Shown here: one piece after another, positions 1 to 6,549 of the stretch
Numbering within the stretch: the stretch's first letter is position 1
Layout of the letters: each line of letters starts with the position of its first letter
IMG/VR virus record: IMGVR_UViG_3300031857_001595
Location: 1 to 21,724 of that record
DNA from: a virus
Strand: one strand, 5' to 3'
DNA: 21,724 nucleotides
Program-made: the position numbers and the translations under genes
Notes under the pieces: model-generated
Database searches by the model: none
Seen by the model: the letters and a program-made list of their open reading frames with translations, nothing else
Told to the model about the DNA's origin: nothing

Positions 1-37
1 CGCGATAGCCCCTCGACCCTCTCTCTCTCGCCCGAAA

Positions 38-56
38 CTTGAAGCCCCTCTTCAAG
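38..56. repeat. Perfect dyad over the -35 box (operator or hairpin candidate)
   Basis: CTTGAAG (38-44) and CTTCAAG (50-56) form a perfect 7-base inverted repeat with a 5-base centre. The left arm contains the candidate -35 hexamer. A competing 7-base pairing, TGAAGCC (40-46) with GGCTTCA (65-71), uses the same left arm, so two exclusive folds are possible. It could be a protein-binding operator, a terminator remnant from an upstream gene, or part of a packaging (cos/pac) region, which often lies just before the small terminase gene. No U-tract follows on the + strand. Confidence 0.45.
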
Positions 57-68
57 GCCCGTTAGGCT
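39..68 (+). promoter_or_regulatory. Candidate sigma70-type promoter of the packaging/head operon
   Basis: A -35-like hexamer TTGAAG (39-44) and a -10-like hexamer TAGGCT (63-68) are separated by 18 bases. The predicted start is near base 75, which leaves a leader of about 14 bases before the ATG at 89. The same -10 hexamer and the same 18-base spacer recur with a perfect TTGACA upstream of the major capsid gene, and this recurrence is the main support. The -10 is weak against TATAAT. No transcription data are available, so this is an inference. Confidence 0.5.
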
Positions 69-88
69 TCACGTAGAAGGAAGGAACC

Positions 89-469
89 ATGCGGACAGGG
101 AAGCCGGTCAAGCGGCGCGGCGGTGCCCGCGCCACAATCGACCCGACGACGACGCACACGATCGCCTACACGGACTACTTGCGGCAGTCGCTCGAGCAGC
201 TCGAGCAGGCGACCCTCGACGCGAGCGAGGCGGGCAGCTGGCAGGCAGTAGGCTCGCTGAAGCTCCGCGCCCTCGACACACGGAAGCTGCTCAACGACGA
301 GATCGCGAAGGCGTCGAGCCCCGACGACTCGATGAGCGACGAGCAGCTGCTCGGGATCATCGTGCAAGCGGTGGCCTCGATGCCGGCGCAGCATCTGGAG
401 CGCCTCGAGGATGCGATCGACCTGCGGCGTGGCGGGAAGGTCGTGCGTCTCGCGGGTAGTGGCGCGTGA
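89..469 (+). CDS. Small terminase subunit candidate
   Basis: This 126-residue protein has a basic N-terminus (residues 1-16, rich in Arg and Lys) followed by mostly helical sequence. A helix of the type seen in phage terminase small subunits lies around residues 27-70, followed by a second helix near 80-112. A purine-rich ribosome site (AAGGAAGG, 78-84 region) supports the ATG at 89. The stop overlaps the large terminase start as GTGA. Position carries most of the call: small terminases usually sit directly before the large subunit, recognise the packaging start site and hand DNA to the motor. No helix-turn-helix signature is clear enough to prove it. The alternative is an unrelated small protein of the packaging operon. 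Confidence 0.55.
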   Translation: MRTGKPVKRRGGARATIDPTTTHTIAYTDYLRQSLEQLEQATLDASEAGSWQAVGSLKLRALDTRKLLNDEIAKASSPDDSMSDEQLLGIIVQAVASMPAQHLERLEDAIDLRRGGKVVRLAGSGA

Positions 470-1851
470 GTCTCTCGGCTCTCGCCTCCGCTACGCACGT
501 CCTCGGCAAGCGGGCACACACGGACCCGCTCGCCTACTACCGGCCGACGCCACCTCAGCTCCGCTTCCTCCAGAGCTCATCGCAGATCAAGCTCTTCCGC
601 GCCGGGAACCAGGCAGGAAAGACGTGGTGTGGTGTGGCCGACTGCATCTGGCGGTGCCTCGGATCGCATCCGTACACGCTCGTCAAGGCGGCGCCGATCG
701 AAGCGTGGGTCGTCGTCGTGTCGTGGGAGCAAAGCCTCTCGATCCAGCAGAAGATTTGGAGTCTGCTACCGAAAGACAGTGTTGAAGAAGGCTGCACGTT
801 CGTCCACGGGAAGGGCTTCGTCGGGCGCACGCCGATCATTCGGTTCCGCAACGGTTCAGTGCTGCGCATCCGTACAGTCAACCAGGGCGCGCTCGCGCTC
901 GCTGGCGCGACGATCGACTACGTGCTGATCGATGAACCGCCGCCCGAAGCGATCTGGTCGGAGCTCGCGGCGCGCGTGCTGCGCCAGCGTGGACGGATCG
1001 CGATCACGATGACGCCGATCGGCCTCCCGCTCGGATGGTTGAAGAAGCTGGTGGAGCAGGGCGAGGTCGAGGACATCCACACGCCGCTCACGGTGGAGGC
1101 GACGACGCCGATCGGCGGGCGTCCGCTCCTCCACCAGCGCGACATAGACAAGCTCGAGGCGCAGGTGCTGCCGCAGGAGCGCGCCCAGCGCATCCACGGC
1201 GAGTGGGAGAGCGGGTGGGTCGAGGGCCGCGTGTTCTTGCAGTTCGATGCCGCGACGATGGTCCGAGACGAGGCGCCGGCTGGTGAAGCGCAGATCGGTA
1301 TCGGCATCGACCACGGGAAGGAGAGCGGCGCGCAGACTGCCGTCATGGTGGCGATTACGCGGACGGCGGACAATGAGCCCCGGATCACGGTGCTGGATGT
1401 CGTGTCCTCCAACGGCATGACGACGCCCGAGGAGGACGCCGCGCAGATCCTCGCGATGATCAAGCGCGCCGGCCTGCGCTGGGAGCAGATCGACCGATGG
1501 GTAGGCGACCGCGCGGCGATCTCCCGTCGAGGTGGAGCAATCAAGAGCAACGCGCTGCTGGTCCAGGCGTTCGAAAAGGCGCTCAAGATCCCGATCGGAT
1601 CGTGGCCGGCGCGGATCAACACCGCCTACAAGCCAGCCGGCTCGGTGTTTCACTCCTACCGGATCCTCCAAAGCGCCATGCTGCGCGGGGACTTCGTTGT
1701 CCATCCGAGGTGCAAGCGACTGATCGACGATCTCGGCAAGTTTGACGGGCGCGAAGCGTCTAACCACAAGCACACGCTCGACGCGCTAAGGTACGGCTGC
1801 GAGCTGATCACGCGCAGGGCCTACGCGCCCCAGCGCCTACGACTCGGATAA
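466..1851 (+). CDS. terL: Terminase large subunit (packaging ATPase and nuclease)
   Basis: This 461-residue protein has the two-domain layout of phage large terminases. The ATPase domain carries a Walker A motif, GNQAGKT (residues 47-53), a Walker B motif with the acidic pair D156-E157 in VLIDEPP, and a TMTP coupling motif (181-184). The C-terminal RNase H-like nuclease has the expected spaced acidic residues: D282 in GIDHG, D348 in VGDRA and D439 in LDALRYG. The enzyme pumps DNA into the prohead and cuts the concatemer. It starts at GTG 466, overlapping the previous stop as GTGA, so translation is probably coupled. Length is normal and no motif is missing. The family assignment is secure, but whether packaging is cos or headful cannot be read here. 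Confidence 0.95.
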   Translation: MSLSALASATHVLGKRAHTDPLAYYRPTPPQLRFLQSSSQIKLFRAGNQAGKTWCGVADCIWRCLGSHPYTLVKAAPIEAWVVVVSWEQSLSIQQKIWSLLPKDSVEEGCTFVHGKGFVGRTPIIRFRNGSVLRIRTVNQGALALAGATIDYVLIDEPPPEAIWSELAARVLRQRGRIAITMTPIGLPLGWLKKLVEQGEVEDIHTPLTVEATTPIGGRPLLHQRDIDKLEAQVLPQERAQRIHGEWESGWVEGRVFLQFDAATMVRDEAPAGEAQIGIGIDHGKESGAQTAVMVAITRTADNEPRITVLDVVSSNGMTTPEEDAAQILAMIKRAGLRWEQIDRWVGDRAAISRRGGAIKSNALLVQAFEKALKIPIGSWPARINTAYKPAGSVFHSYRILQSAMLRGDFVVHPRCKRLIDDLGKFDGREASNHKHTLDALRYGCELITRRAYAPQRLRLG

Positions 1852-1860
1852 GGGGGCGCC

Positions 1861-3606
1861 ATGCACTACTCCACGACTTCGACGCCAGCGCCTCCCGCTC
1901 CGGGCAACCCCGACGAGGCCCGCCGCGTTGAGCATACGCGGCACCGCTACGCGATGATGGAGGGGCGTTGGCTCCCGTTGCTGGAGGCCCGCCTCGAGCA
2001 GCAGATCGGATCTGTGCGCCGTGCAGCGTGGGGCATTGGTGACATTACTCAGTGCATGATGCGCACGACGAGCATCGAGCTCGCCACGCTCTACGACGCC
2101 GAGCCCGACGTGCGTCACTCGCAGATCGCGCCGAGCGCGAACCTCGATCGCCTGATCGGCTCCTCCGGGTCGATCGCTCGGAGCGGACTGTGGTCGCAGA
2201 TGACGCGCTTCCAGGCGCTGACGATCGCTCTCCGAGAGATGTGGATGCGCGTCGAGGTCGTGGACGGGCGCATCGTCTACCGTCCCGTCCCGCCACACAT
2301 GACGTTCGCGGAGGCCGACGCGGCGAAGCCGACTGTGCCCGTCGTGTTCGGGGAGCTGCGCCTCCGCTGGATCGCGGACAAGCACGTATGGACGTTCGAC
2401 GTGTGGGACATCCGTGATCCCGAGTTCCCCACCTACCGGGTCTTCGAGGCGCTCGACGGGTGGAAGTTTGGGCGGAACTTGACCATGGAGCTCCACGGCG
2501 CGACCTACGACGGCGCCGACTACCCGGCAGCGTGGCGCCGCCAGAACGGGACGCCGGTCATTCCGGCGCAGCTGTACCATGCCAGCACCTACGGCGATCG
2601 GCTGTTCGATCCCTTCGCCAACATCGAGCTCTACGAGGCCACGCTGAACCTCGGCGTGCTGTACTCGTACCTCAACCATGCCATCCGAGACGCGAGTCAC
2701 CCGCAGCGGTACGCTGTGGGCGTCCGGGTGGCGGGCATGGATGCGGTGGATCTCGGCTCCCGCGCGAGCCGCTCGGAGGTCACGACCGATCCCGCGACGA
2801 TCCTCATGTTCGACCCGATCGGTGAGACGACGCAGCCGATGCTTGGACAATTCCTCGCCGGGTCGGACGTGTCGAAGCTGGAAGAAGTGATCTCTGCGAT
2901 CGCCCACCGCGCCGCGACGGACGCCGGCCTCGCGCCCTCGGAGCTCCAGCGCACGTCGGGCTCTGCCCGTTCCGGGTACGCGATCAGTCTCTCGCAGGAG
3001 GGCAAGCGGGTCGCGCAGCGCCGGTACGTGATGCAGTTCCGCGCCGCCGACGAGGCGCTCGTCGGACTCTCGGCCATCCTGTTCAACCGCTGGGCGGAGG
3101 CCAACTCCGAGCCGACGAACTACCCGGAGGGCGGGTACTCGGTCCTGTACCGCGAGATCCCACTCTCTCCGCAGGAGATGGAGGCGAGGCGTAAGCACAT
3201 TCTCGAGATGCGCGCTGCCGGTCTGATGAGCGACGTGGACGCGCTGCGCTTCTTCGGCTCGCTGAGCGAGCAGGATGCAGTCGCGCAGCTCGCGCAGATC
3301 CGCGCCATGCGCGGAGAGGCGGCGCCTCCCGCGGAAGAAGGACAAGAGACGCCGGAAGCGCCGCCCGCCGCCGACGTATCGCGCGAGCATGCCGAAGCGA
3401 TGTCTGAGGCGGTCGATGAGCTCCGCGCTTCTGAGGAGGCGCTCGACGGACTGCTGGCTGGCAGCGTGACCGAGGACCAGCGGGACATCCTGCGCGCGGT
3501 GCTGGAGTCTCTGCGCGAGGCGCGCGGCTACCTCACGGGCGAGGATGTCGAGGCAGAGACGGAGCTCCCCGGAGAAGTCGAGAGCGAAGCCTCCGAGGAG
3601 GCGTAG
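1861..3606 (+). CDS. Portal protein
   Basis: This 581-residue protein directly follows the large terminase, the usual place for the portal. The start is supported by an AGGGGG ribosome site 5 bases before the ATG. Residues 20-130 are helical; a mixed beta region with many aromatic residues follows to about 260. The section at 330-400 has the portal-type pattern of a long helix, AGLAPSEL, then SGYAIS (371-376) and a basic helix. After about residue 485 the protein becomes acidic and rich in Ala, Glu and Pro. Portals form the dodecameric ring at one capsid vertex that docks the terminase and later the connector. The fold resembles SPP1 gp6/DUF4055-type portals by pattern only. A long antisense reading frame here is a GC-rich shadow. 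Confidence 0.88.
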   Translation: MHYSTTSTPAPPAPGNPDEARRVEHTRHRYAMMEGRWLPLLEARLEQQIGSVRRAAWGIGDITQCMMRTTSIELATLYDAEPDVRHSQIAPSANLDRLIGSSGSIARSGLWSQMTRFQALTIALREMWMRVEVVDGRIVYRPVPPHMTFAEADAAKPTVPVVFGELRLRWIADKHVWTFDVWDIRDPEFPTYRVFEALDGWKFGRNLTMELHGATYDGADYPAAWRRQNGTPVIPAQLYHASTYGDRLFDPFANIELYEATLNLGVLYSYLNHAIRDASHPQRYAVGVRVAGMDAVDLGSRASRSEVTTDPATILMFDPIGETTQPMLGQFLAGSDVSKLEEVISAIAHRAATDAGLAPSELQRTSGSARSGYAISLSQEGKRVAQRRYVMQFRAADEALVGLSAILFNRWAEANSEPTNYPEGGYSVLYREIPLSPQEMEARRKHILEMRAAGLMSDVDALRFFGSLSEQDAVAQLAQIRAMRGEAAPPAEEGQETPEAPPAADVSREHAEAMSEAVDELRASEEALDGLLAGSVTEDQRDILRAVLESLREARGYLTGEDVEAETELPGEVESEASEEA

Positions 3607-4049
3607 TGCCGTTCGTCTCGGACGCACAGCGCGAGTACCTGCGGCGGAATGAGCCAGCGGTCTACCGCGAGTTCAAGAGGGCAGAGGAGCGCGGCGAGCT
3701 CGACCTACGCCCGCCGGCTACGGTGGCTGCGGCTGCTCGTCGTGGGCTTGAACTGCGCGCCGAGTACGGACGTGGCGGGACGGCTGTGGGTGTCGCCAGG
3801 GCGCGCGACCTCGGCAACCGACGCACGCTCACGATCGAGACGGTCAAGCGCATGCTCGCCTACTTCACGCGTCACGAGATCGACCTCGAGGCGCCCGCCG
3901 CGAAGCGCGGCAATCCCGGCTACCCGAGCGCCGGCTACATCGCGTGGCTCCTATGGGGCGGCGATGCTGGCCGAACGTGGGCGCGGAAGATCGTCAGACA
4001 GCAGGCGCGGATCGAAACCGCGCTTCAACGCAAGAAGGAGGCAGAATGA
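3606..4049 (+). CDS. Conserved phage head-operon protein with an ARARD/WLLWGGD motif
   Basis: This 147-residue basic protein starts at GTG 3606, overlapping the portal stop by one base, with AGGAGG at 3596-3601. The N-terminus (FVSDAQREYL) resembles the opening of many small phage head proteins. The rest carries a motif recalled from unrelated phage genomes: ARRGLELR, GGTAVGVARARDL, a helix ending in FTRH, and PSAGYIAWLLWGGDAGRTWA near the C-terminus. The function of that motif is not established to my knowledge. It lies between portal and scaffold, where many phages encode a prohead protease or a minor head protein, but no Ser-His protease signature is visible. A role in head assembly or as an internal structural protein is inferred from position. 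Confidence 0.8.
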   Translation: MPFVSDAQREYLRRNEPAVYREFKRAEERGELDLRPPATVAAAARRGLELRAEYGRGGTAVGVARARDLGNRRTLTIETVKRMLAYFTRHEIDLEAPAAKRGNPGYPSAGYIAWLLWGGDAGRTWARKIVRQQARIETALQRKKEAE

Positions 4050-4594
4050 GCGCAGAAGAAGGAACGACGACTGTAGATGACGGCGGCGCGAATGCCCGCA
4101 TCCGGCAGCTTGTCGCGCGCGTGAAGGAGCTCGAGTCCCGCGTGGGCGAGCTCCAGCCGCTCGCGGAGACTGCCGAGAAGTACCGCACGCAACTCGACGA
4201 GCAGAAGGCGATGTCGAAGGCCGAGCGCGAGGCGCTTCGCCTCGAGCGCGAGATCATGTCCGCTGGTGTCATGGACGCCGAGGGACTCGAGTACGTGCAG
4301 CACGCGTACTCCAAGCTGCCCGCCGAGGGCCGTCCCTCGATCTCGGAGTGGCTGGGCAACAAGGAGGCGCTTCCGAAGGCGGTGCGCGCGTACCTGTCGG
4401 ACACTGCCGCGCCGACGACTACGACGGCAGCGCCGACGCCCGCACCTGCGCCCGCGCCCTCGACGGCACGCGCTGCGGTGGCGGCGGCGCCAGACGCTCC
4501 GCAGAGCTGGACGCCCGAGGCGATCGCGCGTCTGTCTCCGCAGGAGTTCAAGGCCAACCGCGAGGCGATCTTCGCGGCTTTGCGCGCGGGTTGA
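4046..4594 (+). CDS. Capsid scaffolding protein candidate
   Basis: The ATG at 4046 is chosen over an upstream in-frame start at 3944 because it overlaps the previous stop as ATGA and has AAGGAGG at 4035-4041. The 182-residue product has an acidic N-terminus, a strong heptad coiled coil (about residues 17-70, rich in Glu, Leu and Arg), a mixed middle, a Pro/Ala/Thr linker (about 115-155) and a C-terminal helical tail. A long coiled coil plus linker and a small basic C-terminal helix, placed directly before the major capsid gene, is the hallmark of scaffolding proteins, which template prohead assembly and then leave. No protease domain is fused. The call rests on architecture and position, not on a sequence motif. 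Confidence 0.75.
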   Translation: MSAEEGTTTVDDGGANARIRQLVARVKELESRVGELQPLAETAEKYRTQLDEQKAMSKAEREALRLEREIMSAGVMDAEGLEYVQHAYSKLPAEGRPSISEWLGNKEALPKAVRAYLSDTAAPTTTTAAPTPAPAPAPSTARAAVAAAPDAPQSWTPEAIARLSPQEFKANREAIFAALRAG

Positions 4595-4620
4595 CACCCG
4601 AGCGGGAGTATGTGTAGGCT
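4591..4620 (+). promoter_or_regulatory. Candidate promoter of the major capsid gene
   Basis: A perfect TTGACA -35 hexamer (4591-4596) is followed after 18 bases by TAGGCT (4615-4620). The -35 box overlaps the stop codon of the scaffold gene. Predicted transcription starts near 4627, giving a leader of about 90 bases before the capsid ATG at 4718. The same spacing and -10 hexamer occur before the first gene of the operon. A dedicated promoter fits the need for hundreds of capsid copies per virion. Confidence 0.6.
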
Positions 4621-4654
4621 GGCAGTGCGAGGCACTACCTCGCACGCGCTCGGG
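4597..4654. repeat. Nested inverted repeats in the capsid leader
   Basis: Two perfect 8-base inverted repeats are nested. The outer pair is CCCGAGCG (4597-4604) with CGCTCGGG (4647-4654). The inner pair is GTGCGAGG (4625-4632) with CCTCGCAC (4638-4645), closing a 5-base loop. The inner hairpin would lie at the very 5' end of a transcript from the candidate promoter. The outer left arm lies in the promoter spacer, so only read-through RNA from upstream could form the full structure. There is no U-tract, so a simple terminator is unlikely. mRNA protection or an operator are alternatives. Confidence 0.6.
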
Positions 4655-4717
4655 CCGAGCTCCCGTCATCAGCGATAGGCGCGGTCTAACCTCGATAATC
4701 TCAAGGAGGCCGCTACT

Positions 4718-5641
4718 ATGGCCAACGAAGTCTACTACAGTGGTTTGTCTGGCAACGCCCGCGTTGCCGCTATTCTCAACCAGGCCGTGCTGATGAAGCT
4801 GACGGACACCGCCAGCCTGGTCAACCACCCGGCGATCGTGCAGCTCCGCGCCATGAACGGCTCCGGCTCCAGCGTCGTGCAGGTGCCTGTCGTGTCGTGG
4901 GGCGCCGACGCGATGGCGGCGGTCGCTGAGAACGCTTCGGTCTCCAACACCTCGCTCACCAGCACCAACGCGAACGTGACGATCGCTCGTCAGGCGCTTC
5001 GCCGCCAGATCAGCGACCTCGCGCAGCTGACCGCGACCGGCATCCCCATGGATGTCACGGTGGACAACCTCGCGTCGGACATGGTTCTCGCGTACAACAA
5101 GCGCGTCACGACCATGCTCACCGCGCTGTCCTCCGGGTTCTCGACCTCGGTCGGCTCGACGGGCGTGGACCTCTCGGTCTCCACCTTCTACAACGCTATC
5201 TTCGCCCTCCAGCTCCAGGCCAACGACGGACAGTTCGTGGCCGTGCTCCACAACCAGCAGATCAACGACCTCATGTCCTCGCTCCGCTCCGAGACTGGCC
5301 CCGGCCAGTACCTCCAGAGCGCTCAGGCGGGCGTCGAGGCGAAGGGCCCCGGCTTCAAGGGCTCCCTCTTCTCCGTGGACCTGTACGGATCGAACACCGT
5401 CCCGACGGCGAACGCCGGGGCAGACTTCCTCGGGATGATGTTCACGCGTGGCGCGATCGGCGTTGCGACCGGCACCGCCGCCCCGGTGATCGGCTCCACC
5501 ACGACCGTGCCGCAGAGCCCGATTGTTGTCGAGTTTGAGCGTGACGCCAGCAATGGCAGCACGATCATCGTCGGCTCTGCCTTCGTCGGCGTGGCCGAGC
5601 TCGATGACCTGCGCGGCGTCGGCGTCCTCAGCGACTTCTGA
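4718..5641 (+). CDS. Major capsid protein, HK97-type fold (inferred)
   Basis: This 307-residue protein has a strong AAGGAGG site (4703-4709) before its ATG. It is beta-rich with regular Ala/Ser/Thr/Val content, consistent with an abundant shell protein. The region around residues 55-90 (VVQVPVVSW, then AENASVSNTSLTS) looks like the E-loop part of HK97-fold capsids. A long helix at about 115-140 could be the spine helix, and VGVAELDDLRGVGVL closes the C-terminus. There is no N-terminal delta-domain helix of about 100 residues, which fits the separate scaffold gene upstream. It is flanked by its own promoter and terminator. Identification rests on position, length and composition; the fold was not computed. 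Confidence 0.88.
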   Translation: MANEVYYSGLSGNARVAAILNQAVLMKLTDTASLVNHPAIVQLRAMNGSGSSVVQVPVVSWGADAMAAVAENASVSNTSLTSTNANVTIARQALRRQISDLAQLTATGIPMDVTVDNLASDMVLAYNKRVTTMLTALSSGFSTSVGSTGVDLSVSTFYNAIFALQLQANDGQFVAVLHNQQINDLMSSLRSETGPGQYLQSAQAGVEAKGPGFKGSLFSVDLYGSNTVPTANAGADFLGMMFTRGAIGVATGTAAPVIGSTTTVPQSPIVVEFERDASNGSTIIVGSAFVGVAELDDLRGVGVLSDF

Positions 5642-5653
5642 TCGCTGAACCAC

Positions 5654-5700
5654 AAGCGCCCGTCTCGGTGGTTACTCTACCGGGCGGGCGCTTCTGCGTT
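5654..5700 (+). terminator. Terminator-like hairpin after the capsid gene
   Basis: AAGCGCCCG (5654-5662) pairs perfectly with CGGGCGCTT (5685-5693). The stem can be extended by three more pairs, two of them G-U, and then by GGT/ACC closer to the loop. The following CTGCGTT is only weakly T-rich, so termination may be partial. Partial termination would lower downstream expression while letting the rest of the operon be read. The right arm resembles the stronger terminator after the tail-tube gene. Confidence 0.65.
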
Positions 5701-5723
5701 CGCCTCACGAAGAAGGAGACAAG

Positions 5724-6389
5724 ATGGCAGCGACTTTCGGCACCAGCGGGACCGGCAACTTCGCCGCGCAGCCCGCCTCTCGACCGCAGGCAATGAAGGA
5801 GCTCGTGCGCCTCGAGCCGCGTCCGGCATGGTGGTACATCCACCATCCTGCGCGGTGGACGTTCCGCGAGGGCGAGTGGGTGCCGTGGCTGTCGGTGCTG
5901 GCTGCTGACCCGGGCGTGTCCAACGTGGACAAGGACGGCAGCACGGACGCCGCCGAGGTGGCGAAGCGCCGCCGGGGATGGACCGTGATCCCGTGGGAGG
6001 CCGAGGCGGGCGGGTACTGCGTGGCCTACGATGGCGTGGCCGGTCTGGTCCACCTGTCGAAGTGGGAGATTCCTAAGGTCGTGGCGGGACAGACCCGAAT
6101 TCAGTCCGACGAGGAGGGCTATTGGGCGTTCTGCAAGTCTCTCGTCGGGACGTACATCGACCTGCCAGATCCTGACTTCATCGGCGTGCAGATCGAGCGC
6201 CAGCAGAAGAAGGTGGATGAGTGGCGAGAGAAGGCGCCGAGCTCTCCGTTCCACCGCGATGCGCTCGCCGTCGAAGAGGCGCTGCTCGAGTCGATGATCT
6301 CCGCGAAGGAGCGCCTCTACAATCCTCCTGCTCCGGGTGAGGAGCCCGAGCCCGCGCCGAAGCCGAAGGTGCGTCGAGGCCGCGCATGA
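5724..6389 (+). CDS. Conserved capsid-adjacent phage protein of unknown function
   Basis: This 221-residue protein begins at an ATG with a GAAGGAG ribosome site. The N-terminus is Gly/Ala/Thr-rich and extended. Residues 30-60 are notably aromatic (WWYIHH, PARWTF, WVPWL). The middle is alpha/beta, and residues 150-195 form a charged helical hairpin (IERQQKKVDEWREKA and EALLESMISAKERLY). The C-terminus is a Pro/Glu/Lys tail ending in basic residues. I do not recognise a named family. Its place just after the major capsid gene and before the adaptor suggests a minor head or capsid-associated protein. The stop overlaps the next small gene as ATGA. Confidence 0.8.
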   Translation: MAATFGTSGTGNFAAQPASRPQAMKELVRLEPRPAWWYIHHPARWTFREGEWVPWLSVLAADPGVSNVDKDGSTDAAEVAKRRRGWTVIPWEAEAGGYCVAYDGVAGLVHLSKWEIPKVVAGQTRIQSDEEGYWAFCKSLVGTYIDLPDPDFIGVQIERQQKKVDEWREKAPSSPFHRDALAVEEALLESMISAKERLYNPPAPGEEPEPAPKPKVRRGRA

Positions 6390-6535
6390 GCGGCGAGCGC
6401 GCAGGCTACCGCGAGGCGATGGAGCGCATGGCGCGTCAGCTGCGAGACGGCGGCATGCCCGCCGACAAGGCGCGGCAGACGGCGCAGGATGCGGCGAAGC
6501 GTCAGGATCAGCGGGAACGCGATAAGGGCCGGTAA
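6386..6535 (+). CDS. Small basic helical protein (49 residues)
   Basis: This short reading frame starts at ATG 6386, overlapping the previous stop as ATGA, and ends at TAA 6533-6535. The 49-residue product is strongly charged, with about ten Arg and a helix-forming pattern (EAMERMARQLRDGG, then ADKARQTAQDAAKRQDQR). The ATGA overlap, the filled gap between two longer genes and the sensible amphipathic composition argue that it is real. The ribosome site is poor (a CGAGG element about 11 bases upstream), so translation probably depends on coupling. Function is unknown; nucleic-acid binding or a minor head component is possible. Confidence 0.6.
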   Translation: MSGERAGYREAMERMARQLRDGGMPADKARQTAQDAAKRQDQRERDKGR

Positions 6536-6549
6536 GCACGGAGGTCGGG

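Noticed and set aside
1837-3627. A 596-codon open frame on the minus strand opposite the portal gene
   Set aside because: It is the antisense shadow of a GC-rich gene. Its product is Arg/Leu/His-heavy with no fold-like pattern, and the + strand frame has a ribosome site, overlaps and portal features. The same reasoning excludes the long minus-strand frames at 856-1773, 4025-5653, 7155-8354, 12509-13753 and 15349-16647.
3944-4045. Upstream in-frame start of the scaffold candidate
   Set aside because: It would overlap the previous gene by about 100 bases and lacks a ribosome site, while the ATG at 4046 has AAGGAGG and an ATGA overlap.
4694-4699. GATAAT as a second -10 box close to the capsid gene
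   Set aside because: No -35 at 16-18 bases upstream and no extended TG; the TTGACA/TAGGCT pair is better.
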